Program-made: the position numbers and the translations under genes
Part shown: positions 50,310 through 61,723 of the stretch, piece after piece
Layout: each line of letters opens with the position of its first letter
Position numbering within the stretch: position 1 is the stretch's first letter
NCBI GenBank assembly: GCA_964304625.1
Contig: OZ199838.1
Span: 16,182,001-16,246,000, forward strand
Length of the DNA: 64,000 nucleotides
From: Kudoa neothunni
Lineage: Eukaryota; Cnidaria
Direction: 5' to 3'
The notes under the pieces: generated by a model
The model's database searches: none
What the model saw: only the letters and a program-made list of their open reading frames with translations
What the model was told of the DNA's origin: nothing

Positions 50310-52566
50310 TTAAAACACCCCGTAAGTAGTAAAATTGGGGTCCAAAAAACCCCATTATTTTTTTCCATCTAATTATCCGAAATATTGAAGTAAATGTTCG
50401 GGAGAACTTTGAAAAAAATCTATCGAGTAAATATATTTTTATTGCATGAATATCATGTCTTCGTTTGAATCGTACTTGCATCATAATTATTTTCAATGAT
50501 GTGTTCGAGTGATCTTAATAGTAATTACTCCGATGTCGAAATTTCATATTCATTTTCTTCCTTTCATGATTATTTATCGTTGGAAAAAAATTGATATTGA
50601 TACAGATATACAACATAAGTCATTAATCCACAAGAACGAAACGTAATGGTTAGAGCTTCGAAAAATCGAGGATATAGGGATTATTCTCTAATCCGAAAAG
50701 ATTAAGTTAATGTATTAATAAATAGAGTGATTCGTTCACATTGGATTTTGTAATCAAAATTCATTAATGCATTATTTTTTGGAATACACAATTTTATTTC
50801 TTTTAAAATATCAGCTAAATTACGTTACTACATTATCTGTGTACGAACTTCGGCCGAGGTCGCATACAAAGTCTGAAATAAAGTCATTTCCTACAATTCG
50901 ACCTGTTAATTCACTTCTTTTTAAAAGTTTTTTCATTTTTGATCTTATTACAAAAAATTACATTATGTAGTAAAATTCAGTTCAAAAAGAATAACCTATA
51001 AACTGAAAATAAATCTTCAGTCGTGTACATTCGGATTTACGTGGAATCTCTGTTGTTGATAAATACATCAAAAAAATTATTATTTCTCTATAATTTTAAC
51101 AACTTCGAAGTTGTTAAATGTTCAACGATTTTTTTTATTTATATCTATTAGTAATAAATTTATAAATGTTCAATCATAACTTCGTATTTAAAAAAACAGA
51201 ACTTTCTGATTTATTCTATTCAAAATTATAAAAATAATGTTTCAATTTAACTATAACGTAAATTAATGTGTGTTTTAGTTTATAAATTTTTTCTGTTAAT
51301 TTATTCATGATTAAAAAACTATTATAATAATATTTGTTCCGAAATTCATACATGATAATTTAAAATTTATTTTATTAAGTTAACTTTTTATTTCTATCTA
51401 TTACAGAACTAAAAATAAAAAATAATAATTTTTCAATTTGAATGAATTTTATAGTGGAATAATCGTCACAAATCAAAATATACGATTTATAAGCATTTTA
51501 TATTAATTCGAACGTAGTTGTTACTAAGTAGTTCACATTTTTTTTACTTTTTTTAACAATACAAAAATGATGTAAAATTTAAATAAACATTTATTATCTT
51601 GTTATTGAATATATAGCAAAATATTACGTCATATTTTAAAATCTACTTCAATATTTTTGTGTGGCTGAATGTTTCAAGAGGTATAAACTAATATAATTAG
51701 TTTACTGACAAGTATTAACTCTCAAAATGTTTGTAAAAATTAGTAATAACCACAAAACGTTGGAATCATAAAATCCTTAATAGTCTTCATTTCAAATATA
51801 ATCACCTTCGTTTTTAAAAAAATTTCCTCGGCCCTCGATGTTTTAAAGGCCTAGTTATGGTCGATGAACCCACCCATCGTTGGCGTCTAGAACATGTGTT
51901 GCAAATAATATGAATGCTCGTCCTAATGTCTCTCCGTTTTATTACAATATATAATTGACATTTTCAGAATAATCTTTAATTATGTTATGTACGTCATTAT
52001 TTAAAAAAATATATCAGTACACGGATGGAAAAATTTTTGGTGATAGATTGATCGAATTGGATGGGTTCAATAGCTGTTTATTTCTGATGGGATATCACGG
52101 GGATAATCGAGAATCAATTAAAGAGATATTTGGGTTAGAAGATGGAAAAATATATCAAGATTTATTCTCTTTACATAGGTTCCGTCAAATAATGCACTTT
52201 ACATTTTGAAGGTATTGAAAATATTGCTGTAATAAAATAATCCTGGAAGTTTTGCCATGTCGATGAACTACGGCATATTTAAGTGAATTTTGAGTTATGT
52301 TTATTGAAAATATGCGATCTCAAAAGTAATACATACACGTATTGTACGCTGTGGTTAAAATATTTCTTTATCATTCTCACATGCGCACACAAAATTACAT
52401 GATGTTATTTATGAAATTATTGAATATATAATCGATATAATATTTTATAAACTTCTAAAAATACATATTATCATTTTTTCAAATATTTTATCAAATAAAA
52501 ACTTGGGTCTTTTGCATTCCAATTATACTTGGAAGGTGTAAATTTTCATGTAACTCAGAAGGTTAA
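50310..52566 (+). mobile_element. piggyBac-like element between copies E and F
   Basis: A TTAA at 50310 precedes ACACCCCGTAAGTAG and a subterminal GGGGTCCAAAAAACCCC motif. The right end (TTAA at 52563) reads in reverse complement TTAACCTTCTGAG. An acidic Ser-rich leader at 50499 (MCSSDLNSNYSDVEISYSFS) resembles piggyBac N-termini. At 51982-52209 is a clear transposase piece (LMGYHGDNRESIKEIFGLED). The catalytic region is missing or unreadable, so it is an inactive relic of about 2.25 kb. The left end is less certain than the right. Confidence 0.6.
51982..52209 (+). pseudogene. piggyBac transposase N-terminal domain fragment
   Basis: A 75-codon frame matching the start of the DDE_Tnp_1_7 domain. 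It has a glycine-containing FLMGYHGDNRESIKEIFGL stretch followed by FSLHRFRQIMHFTF, corresponding to the family pattern LLMG......W....R..F..I.R.LRF. It ends in TGA just where the catalytic region should continue. Confidence 0.75.
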
Positions 52567-52699
52567 TAGGATAGTTGGTATATATTTTTAAGTATATTTT
52601 CAAATCATTTATCAGCATTCCTCCTAATATTTAAAAATTTATTAAATAATAAGTTATGTAAAAGTTTCTTATTTTTTTAAAAACCTCCGCCTAGCGCTA

Positions 52700-54041
52700 T
52701 TAACCCTCTAACACAGCGCTTCCCAATTAAAACTGGACTCGCACCCTCATTTTTTGACAAAACGAAATTCGCACCCCTTTGCATACGATAACGTGTAACT
52801 GACTTAAATTTTATCAAAAATTATTTTCAATTTTGATCGGATTTCGCACCACCTGAAACCAAAGTTCGCACACCCAGTTGGGAACTCCTGCTCTAACTTG
52901 CTTAGAGTCTAATCGACTCTAAGATAAAGATGAATACACTATAATTTTTTCTCCCTTCATTCTAATGTTCTCGAATTCAAGCCATTCTTCACAAATGAAT
53001 TCTTCTAGGCAATCGAGGAAAAATGAATAATGTAGTTCTTTTATGTAGCCATATTTCGAAGGATACCTTGCAACAATCATTTGGGGTCGATTCGACCCCA
53101 TCTTTTAAATTAATGAAATTTTTTACATGAGAGATTAAAAATTTTAACCGACAAAATTCTAAGAAAAATAAAAATTGATCCTTGAACTAATTGTACGCGA
53201 CCTAATCGAACATTGCTCATACACAGATAATAAAATTAATTTTTTACTTCAGTAGTGATTTAATGTCAGGAGAGTTTCTAGAGATTCTGAATTTGATTTT
53301 ATATTTCATAACGATGAGTCTTCTGGTAGTGAGTATAAGTATGTGTCTCGAGAAACTGATGACGTCGTTCTGGACATATATGATACTTCAATGATTAGCA
53401 AATATAGATTAGTTAAGAGTGTAACAAAAAATCTACGTCAAGAACAAGCGCATAAAATATTTTTTGAACTCTCCGCAGGACTCAACTATCCATACGACTT
53501 TGAGAGTAAAATCAATGCTTGATTGTTGTTATTAGTTGATTGTGCAATCGTCATTTTTGCAGTGACCATTCAGTTAGATGTTACATTCGGGGTTTCAAAA
53601 TAGAAAAAAAATAAACCAAGAGAAATTATAGATTACATTAATGTTCTTATGTTATGGCGAACGTTCGACTACATTATTTTTTAAGCACGCTGCCATAAAA
53701 CTACTTTTTATGTTTATTTTAATTTCATTAAAATTGTAACAATTAACATCATTGAATTAGTTTACATTGATAAATCTCATTTCGCAATGTAGCCGCAGTT
53801 TCCCTAGCATGCAGTAACGATATTTAGCGCAATTGTCTGAATCCCTATATTCACGGATTACCGAAGATAAATGAGTTAGTAAACTTTAATTTACTCAAAA
53901 TTTCGTCGATAGATCTCTCACATAGTTTGTTAGCCTAAACAAAATATTTGTTGGTAATGGAAAATAAAATAAAAAGATGGGGTCGATTCAATCCCGATGA
54001 TCGTTGGAGGTACGACGTTTTTTTGATCGTTAGTGGGTTAA
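52700..54041 (+). mobile_element. piggyBac-like element with intact TTAA on both sides
   Basis: TTAACCCTCTAAC at 52700 and GTTAGTGGGTTAA ending at 54041 are inverted matches, each with TTAA. The subterminal palindrome GGGGTCGATTCGACCCC (53084-53100) has an inverted counterpart, GGGGTCGATTCAATCCC (53980-53996). Within it, at about 53278-53523, a frame reads SRDSEFDFIFHNDESSGSEY and onward, an acidic piggyBac-like N-terminus, then stops. The left terminus is interrupted by a hAT-type MITE (52714-52890). Total length is 1.34 kb, so most of the transposase is deleted. Confidence 0.7.
52714..52890. mobile_element. hAT-type MITE with 8-bp target duplication
   Basis: The 177-bp insert begins CAGCGCTTCCCAA and its other end reads in reverse complement CAGGAGTTCCCAACTGGG. 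These are terminal inverted repeats of the hAT CAG.G.TTCCCAA type. It is flanked by CTCTAACA (52706-52713) and CTCTAACT (52891-52898), an 8-bp direct duplication with one mismatch, as hAT transposition makes. It has split the CCCTCTAAC terminus of the surrounding piggyBac-like element and is therefore younger than it. It has no coding capacity. Confidence 0.85.
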
Positions 54042-55124
54042 TAACAGTGTACATTTAATTACACACTTTAATTTTCTCTAGATAATTAACATGGGAATAA
54101 TTGTTATATTATAATTGTTATATATTGGGGAACACCCTTAATTAAAGGTGTACATTATTGCTATATATATTTGTTTAATTAAAATTTTTATTATTTAAGT
54201 CGATCTTTCTATATTATCAGCAATAATTTTCTAGTATTTTATCCAAATTTTGTTTTATTATATAATTAGTCTTATTAATCTCCAAGTTTTACTAAATAAT
54301 TAATATGGATACTCAGAATGAAGCGATTAAAATAATCCTAAGGTTACCGTTATAAATATATACAACACTCTTTAATCTATAAGTTTACCCGTATTACTAA
54401 TATTCCTAATTTTGTTTGATGAAAGATATTCATTATAACTAATTTTAACGACGTAACACAAGAAATATTAAACTAATTATATATTTTCACAATGAAATAA
54501 AACTTAATATATAATAATTGTTTATTGAAAAAAATATAACGTCAGGTAAATCTATAATACATTAAAAAATTATAAATTAAGTAATTTAGATATTAAAATT
54601 AATATAAATTGTCATACAAATTAAAAATTATTCAAAATTTTTACTATGATTTATTATTGATATGTAAAGTCTAATTTTTAAAAATATATTTAATCTTAAT
54701 AAATCTTTTAATATCGCTCAATTAGATTTTCATTAATTATTTTTGTGTGTATACAATGTTTTTACATATATATATATATATATATATATATGTCGCTACA
54801 AATACAAAATATTTATGTATTTTATATAAATACTAATAAATTCAATTTATTTAGGAACGAATTCTAAATTAATGCAATATATTAATTTACTTATTATTAT
54901 ATTAAAGTGTTTTAATCGGATTAAACCTATAGATTAGACAGTAGATTGAGACACGAAGAGGTAAACATAGTATTTAACAGTATTTAAATATAAAAAACTT
55001 ATTTATATATTTTTATAATAAATTTATATTTAATATAGTTATTTGAATATCAATAATAAAAGAAATTTTCGCCATAGGTACTTGTTATGTGTCTAATATA
55101 TTTTAAAAAAATAAGTCAGCAAGT
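54042..55124. other. 1.1 kb spacer 5' of copy F
   Basis: AT-rich upstream region of copy F. It includes an (AT)n run at 54766-54791. Any promoter must lie here, but no distinct core promoter could be told apart from the A/T background. Confidence 0.4.
54766..54791. repeat. (AT)n microsatellite
   Basis: About 13 uninterrupted AT units roughly 340 bp upstream of the copy F start codon. It may be length-variable, and no function is implied. Confidence 0.9.
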
Positions 55125-57511
55125 ATGTCACTTATACTGGTTTATTCAATGATTATTGCGTTATATCGAATAATGGTGGATACGCAAACAAACAATAAAA
55201 GGGTAGCTTACGTTTGTTGGTTGGTAATACGTTTTATTTATCTAGTAATTTATAGGATGTCCTATTGTATCTGGAGAATGAAAAATTCCACATAAATTCG
55301 TATAATTGTTATTTAAATGATTCAACATATTTTGGGGTGCGTTGTGATAGGTTAAAATCAACATATTGTGTTGGTAATATATTTAATTGAAATATTATCA
55401 TTTGACGTTCACCAAAGATTTCAATAACAATGATTATGTGAACGCTTTTGATCTTGAAAATCAATGTTTAAAAGATTTCTTTAATACGATCGATCCCACA
55501 GACGGTCGCGTAACCGTACTTGTAGCTGATGAAACAGTAACATCTTCGTAATCTATCATATCGAATTAGTATTTTAATTCATTATTAAATTTTATAGAAT
55601 GCAAAGTCACTATTATACGAACTGGAAATATTTTGGGTTCGGGATTCGCTACATTATCGTAAACGATGTACGTCTTCCTGTGTCTTATTATAAGATCGCC
55701 AACCTGAATATAATGTTTTGTTATTTCATCGTGGAGAACGAAATAGATCACATTACTCTGGATGTATATCAATAAAATTGAAAAAAATAAAATTCATTAT
55801 AATTTTAGGGAAAGAATGAATATGAAATTAAACAAGTAATTGAATTAATTGATAATTATCAACTTTATAAAAATGCGAAATGATAATATTAAGTTGTTTT
55901 GCAAATATATCATCAAATAAAAATATTTATATATAAAAGACGGCCTACCAATTTGGTTACGTTTACTTGGATCCAGAGGTGTTTATGCTTGGATATCCCA
56001 CAAATACACAGTCGACAAATACGAATATATACAAATACACCCTTAACTCGATTGATCATCAATTTTTTTCAATATATTTAAAATCAATGGGATATAAAAA
56101 CATCTTGCCAAAATTAGTCTATAAAAATATATTGGTAACTTTATAATAATTTTTATTGAAAATTAATATTTTTTAATATTTTTAGCTTGATAGATATAAG
56201 GAAGTACGACCCGGGGGTGAAATTCACATGGAATTTCCATGTGCTACTTCTGACGAAACAATAACACTTACTTCAGTTGAATTCCAAGAATGGATATCCA
56301 CATTAGATGAAGATAAAAAAAAGTTTTTGGGGCCCATAAAATTACTGGCTAAGTACGATTTTACAAACTGTTTAAGCTTAATGGGAGACGTGCTATATTC
56401 GAATGTTTCCCATCCTTGGAATTCGGAAGCACAATACTTTTTATCCTTCGAATTTCCTCCGAAAAGTGGAATAAAATCATTAGACGTATATATTTAACAA
56501 TTTTACCATAAATTTAACTTAATGTTAATTGAAGGTGATTGCGAGCGATGAGGAAATCAATTGGCCCACCAAACCGGTCACGTTACTTGCATTACGACAT
56601 GCATTAATCATATCAATGATAGAGAATTCGTTTAACGTTAATGTAGTTTTTTATGAAATTAAGCATGGAATATTTACTTTTAGGAGCTCTTAGAACGGTT
56701 TTATTATTTTTTCATTATTTCATATATTAATAATAATGTTAATGGAAAAAAGGAGGGATACACATTCAGATTTATTGTATATGATATTTCAATATAATGT
56801 AAATATAGTTTAACATTTTAGAGTAAAACGACTCCATGGCAGAAATGCATGCTCCAAAACATCACCAAATATAACATTAATAGTAATATTTTTATAAATT
56901 TTGTGGATAAAGTTAATTTATGTATAGGGGATGATCCAATAAATGGTGCTAGTGTTAATATTGACGATTACCCTCTGATCGATAGTGATATTACAGAGGA
57001 TTCGACTCGAACTCTTACTGATAAAACAGAGAGCTCGTCTCAAGACAACGGTGATACGTTATTGAATCCTACGCACACCAGTAGTAACGATAATGTTGGT
57101 GAAGCCTCTCAGACGGATAATGAAAATCTGGACGGTTATTTGCAAACCGAGAGTGCTACTTTCGAGGATTCTACTCATATTCATAATGAAAAAATAGAAG
57201 AATCCTCTCAAAATGATAATGATAATATAGATAACGGTATACAAAACGGCAATGAAAATAATAATGAAGCTTCCTCTCAAAATGATAATGATAATATCGA
57301 TAACGGTATACAGAACGGTAATGAATACAATAATGACGCTTCCTCACAAAATAATACTGAGCATACTACTATAAAAATTGTGGAAAAATATAACAAAACA
57401 ATCTTGGTGGTTTCGATTGTCGTTCCACTAATGATTTTGATAATCGTCATTGCAATTATTATTTTATTTTTCAAATTTCGAACAAAAACGTACGACGAAT
57501 ACTATATATGA
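55125..57511 (+). CDS. Array gene copy F: six-Cys type I membrane protein, long stalk
   Basis: Exons: 55125-55202, 55256-55373, 55418-55547, 55598-55763, 55809-55835, 55940-56134, 56186-56485, 56535-56642, 56684-56776, 56822-56882, 56928-57511. They splice to 619 codons, the longest copy. Leader MSLILVYSMIIALYRIMV. Cysteines: YNC, YFGVRC and YC (exon 2), QCL (exon 3), EFPC and NCLSL (exon 7); exon 10 adds an extra Cys. Exon 7 has EWISTLDED, KFLGPIKLLA and HPWN. Exon 11 (584 nt) is expanded into an acidic Ser/Asn/Asp/Gln-rich stalk with two 23-residue repeats before the helix ILVVSIVVPLMILIIVIAII and a tail ending YDEYYI, the only copy with several terminal tyrosines. Predicted surface protein; the stalk should hold the ectodomain away from the membrane. 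Confidence 0.84.
57203..57340 (+). repeat. 69-bp coding tandem repeat in the stalk of copy F
   Basis: Two head-to-tail 69-bp units (57203-57271 and 57272-57340) and the start of a third encode SSQNDNDNIDNGIQNGNE-type repeats. The units differ at only a few positions, so the expansion is recent. The unit length is a multiple of three, so copy-number change would lengthen the stalk without shifting frame. No equivalent repeat exists in copies A-E. Confidence 0.9.
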
Positions 57512-59509
57512 TATAACTCGGAAATAAATAATTCAATCGATTTTATTCGAATTAATTAATTTTTGTCAGATTTATTTTTTATTGTATTATCGTATGGAAT
57601 TAATAATTTAATCACCTCCGAAAGGCACGGTATCTGGTGATCCTAATTTAGATTTTTTCTCAATTTTATTCTAATCGCTTATAATTGTTATAATCTTATG
57701 CATTAAATTGGATAAAAATAAAATTTTGCAATTCCTATTTTCTAAAATTTTTGTACTAAGTTTATCAGTGTAACTTTATGTAAATAAATATGTTTCTTAG
57801 TTTATATATTTTTTTAATATTATATATTATTAATTGAGGAAATATTGTATGCTAATTATTTGCGAAATTTAATCTATCCATAAATATAATGGTTGTACAT
57901 TAATATAATATATTATAATGTTGAAGAACAGTATCAAAAATATTATTATTGTTATCTTTGTTAATAATTTTAAGATAAAAACTTTAAGGACTATTTTTAA
58001 CGATAATACATTAATAACATTTTTTAAGATAAATAAAATATAGTTTAAATAATTTTTCGGAAGATTTTTTGTCTCAAAGATTTATCTAAATAAATTAAAT
58101 AATATTCAAAACTTTATTTAAGAATAAAGTATAGTTTAAAGGAAATAATTATTAACTTAAACTTTATTTTGCAGAGTCGGTTCATAATTTATTAGACTTA
58201 TGCTTTAAACGTGCATTAGAACTTGTGAAATATAACTATACATTAATTTTTACTAAAATTACTAATTTGTTATTTGTTACCAATTTAAAAGTGGAACATT
58301 TTATACAAATTTATTGGTGAAATTTTTCTGACTGACTTCGGACAAGAAAATGAATGTACGAGTTACTTAAATAAATTATTGGTTTATTTATTAATACCAT
58401 ATCACCTTTTCAATGTATGCTACAATTTGTATTTAAATATAATTTCTAACACGTGTGTGTAATACTGAAATCAACCAAGAATAATATAGGAACGCTAAAT
58501 ATGCCCTGTTTACCCAGATAAAAAAAAAGGCATTATTTTTATTTTTGGCGAGGTTTTATATTTGTAACAGAAAGAGAATTTCCTATTCTTTATTTAACTT
58601 TTACGAAATAATGGAAGATACCTTTGTTTTAGATGTATAAAATATTATTTTATCGAAAGAGATACGATGCGAACCATAAATTGTTGTGGATGTTTAACTT
58701 TTCATTAAAAATGAAGCTAAATTGACAATCAAATCAATAAATCTGTCTTTAATGAGCATTTTACGTTAAAAATTTTTATATTAATTAATATATAATAAAT
58801 TTAATTTTTGGAGCTATTTATTTATATAATACCGAATATCACTGAGTAAGAGTATTTACTAAGTCTTTAATAATACCCAACCAAAAATATAATGATAATT
58901 CTTATTTTCGGGAAACAATAATACAGTGATTCGTTCAAGAATTAAAGTTATATACACTTGTTATGAACATTACAATAATAATATGATGATGAATATTAGA
59001 ATATGAAATACCTGAATTTACGGGGAAGTTGTTATCAGAGAGATTATGGCCTTAGGTCCCCCGTCTAAATCCTCGTGGGGGTAGAATTAATATTTGACAA
59101 TTTCAGTAATATATATTATATTTTTATTATATATTAAGATAATATAAATTTACTAGAAGAAAAATATTAGTGAAAGTTTTATTATATATTTCTATAAGGA
59201 TATTTATATAGTCCATTTTATATCTTTTATTTTAGCGTAATATAAGTAAAATATCTAGATCCTCTTAATCCTTTCGTTTCCAATTTTGTTCAAGCTAAAA
59301 ATTATTATTCTACATTAGTTGTGTTTGACTTTTCAATTTTGATAATGATTATTATTATTAGACAAGCCGATTCATTCTATTGGAATTTATGCTTAATTTT
59401 TCAACAGTTCTATATATGGGATAATGCGAATATAAGTAAGCCATAATACAGATGTGCGTGTTCATGAAAACACTTATTTAGTGATTTAATTAATTATCAT
59501 TTTTCTTCA
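57512..59509. other. 2 kb spacer 3' of copy F
   Basis: AT-rich. A small hairpin-like GC patch lies at 59050-59085 (CCCCCGTC ... GTGGGGG). No genes or recognised repeat termini were seen. Confidence 0.4.
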
Positions 59510-60760
59510 TGATATTGAAAAAAAATTTCCCTTAGCGGTTAAACAACATTATGAGTTGCATTTCCCATCGCATAATCTAGTTTTCATTTTGCAAACGCGA
59601 CACCTACACCTGTCAGTACGTATCTCAGGATAGTGACCTACGTTATCAAATCTGATGGGTCCGTAAGCTGCCCATTTTTTACTGAAACCATTATTTTAGG
59701 GTTCAAGGAGAGTTTTAGAAGGATTTCCTCTTTTTTTATAAGGGCGATTTTTTTGTAAAATATAAGATTACCACTTACACTTAATGAAAAATCTAACAAA
59801 TCTAAAATATTCTTGTTCGGTACATTTTTAACAGCGCAATTTCGTCGGTATAGTATCCAAGCATTGATTATTGTGTTCAAGCAACAGTAGAAAATTCAAT
59901 GATAATATTTCCTGCATTTGCTGTGTAACATAAAGTGACATCAACATATCAGAAAGGTCAACCCCTCCCATGTTTTTATTATATTCGCTGACAACTGCTG
60001 AGCAAGGTACCTCTATTATTCTTTTCTTGGATCGGTCAAATCTCCATGAAAATGAATCGGGCCCAACTGAGGCATGGGTAGAAGAGAGAGTGAAAACAGA
60101 GCTACCAAACCAATGTGTAAGATATACACCGTTTTTAGAATCTCCGACGTAGTATAGTCATATGAACCGCATCCTAATTTCTTGAGCTCTTTGTCGTTCG
60201 TCGGTGAAGATCCATTCACTCTATTTGATAGTATCGTTCCAACCGAAATAAATGTTTCCTTTCTTCAGAAAAATTTGAGGTGAAACAGAAGTATACCAAT
60301 TATCAAAATAAATATAATGTTTACCGTGGTAAGGCAAACGTTTACAAAGCTTATTAGAAAAGTGAGCAGAAGTAAGACCACAGCTTTTACGCACTACGCA
60401 CATTTGGTTTATTTCCACCATAGTGGTGAGAATCATACACCAATTCATTAACAACGCATCTGGCAAATATTTTGAAACCCCATTTTGTCGGTTTTTTCGG
60501 AATATATTTCTTGACCTTACATTTTCCTTAAAAAGGAATAATTTGCTCATCTATCGGATTATTTCTCTCACATTCTATTTTCAGACAGGCTTCTATGATC
60601 GAATTTAGCAAAGGGCGAATTTATCATATTTGGGAGAGTTTGGATCAGCCACAATGTTATTATTACTGTAGGTGATGGATTAGCCGTGGGCACTTAAAGA
60701 GAACCAAGCAGTTTCGTTCTTTGAAAGATAAAATGGATATAATGCCATATTATGAAAGAA
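59510..60760 (-). pseudogene. piggyBac transposase relic of a different subfamily (PGBD-like)
   Basis: Read on the minus strand, successive frames give the order of a full piggyBac transposase. NPIDEQIIPF and YIPKKPTKWGFKIF (about 60570-60450) are followed by KLCKRLPYHGKHYIYFDNWYTS (60335-60270, containing the DNWYTS block around a catalytic Asp). Next come EYNKNMGGVDLSDMLMSLY (59990-59930), INAWILYRRN (about 59860), and a Cys-rich end DRCRCRVCKMKTRLC..KC (59625-59560). Stops and frameshifts between the blocks show it is dead. The MGGVDLSDML and DEQIIPF blocks differ from the other piggyBac remnants here, so at least two lineages invaded. Termini were not identified with confidence. Confidence 0.8.
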
Positions 60761-61723
60761 TATCGAATTGGAAAACTGAATAACTAAAATTCTTAATTAG
60801 TTATATTTAAAATCTCTACCCTCTTAAATAAGATTTTGGATAATAAAGAATTCATTATTAGGTCCCATATTGGAATGAATATTACAAATAACCACGTAAT
60901 ATTAAAAAAAATTAATATTTCTATAAGTGAAGCTCTAATTTATTTGAAAAAAATTTACTAATTTTTCAGAAAACGGAATTATCAAGTGCTATCCACGGTC
61001 ATAGATCTAATAACGACGATTTACGATTAAAGAATGTGAGAGTTTTACCAATAAAATATGAATAACATTTCAAAGCAAAATCCAATTAATAAATATGATA
61101 AAAAATTTTTGTTATATTTATTGAATATTATAATTAATTTTATGAAATTTATGTATATCAATATATATTAAATTAATCATGATGACTAACTCCTACTTCA
61201 CTTGAGTACAGAAAATAATTTATTTATTTATTTATTACGCAACACTTCCTTAAGATATAATAATTTATTAAGAAAGTTTTCTGCATGTCGTTATTTAAAA
61301 TCGTCCAAACCTAATGATTAAAATAAAAATTATAATTTGGATTGTAATAAATTTGGATTTGTGAATTGATATTATCTTTTTTAATTCTTGTTGACAAATA
61401 TCGATATTATCATCAAGTTGTCTAAAAAGTTTTTTTCTACAAATTAAATCTAGGATCGACTAGATTAATCGTATTTAATCTTTACATGATTGCTATAATA
61501 AAATTTTATTTTATTAATATACTTTGAATATAAATGCAAACATAGTGATAAATAAGAGAGATTAAATTGCAAGAGCCCACATTATAATTTTTCTCTGCTC
61601 GGATGCGTCATGGCAGGTTGTGAGCAACTCAAACCCAATTCCTATTTTAACGCCCACAACCTGTCACCTACTGTGATTTTTTATTAAAATTATTTATACT
61701 ATATAATAAATGTCGCAGATATA
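60761..61723. other. Spacer between piggyBac relic and mariner
   Basis: AT-rich with no recognised gene. A less AT-rich patch at 61575-61680 contains imperfect inverted motifs (ACAGGTTGTGGGCG-like / CATGGCAGGTTGTGAG) and may be a remnant of another element. Confidence 0.35.

Noticed and set aside
53084-53100. GGGGTCGATTCGACCCC palindrome as a transcription terminator or operator
   Set aside because: Variants of the same palindrome sit at fixed places near TTAA ends of several piggyBac-like elements, so it is a transposon subterminal repeat.
57059-57280. Minus-strand frames (57059-57280 and 57277-57474) in the stalk of copy F
   Set aside because: They are shadows created by the repetitive Asn/Asp codons of exon 11 on the plus strand.
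59040-59092. GC-richer patch resembling part of a tRNA
   Set aside because: A stem (CCCCCG..GTGGGGG) is present, but no complete cloverleaf and no proper A/B box spacing, so not called as a tRNA.
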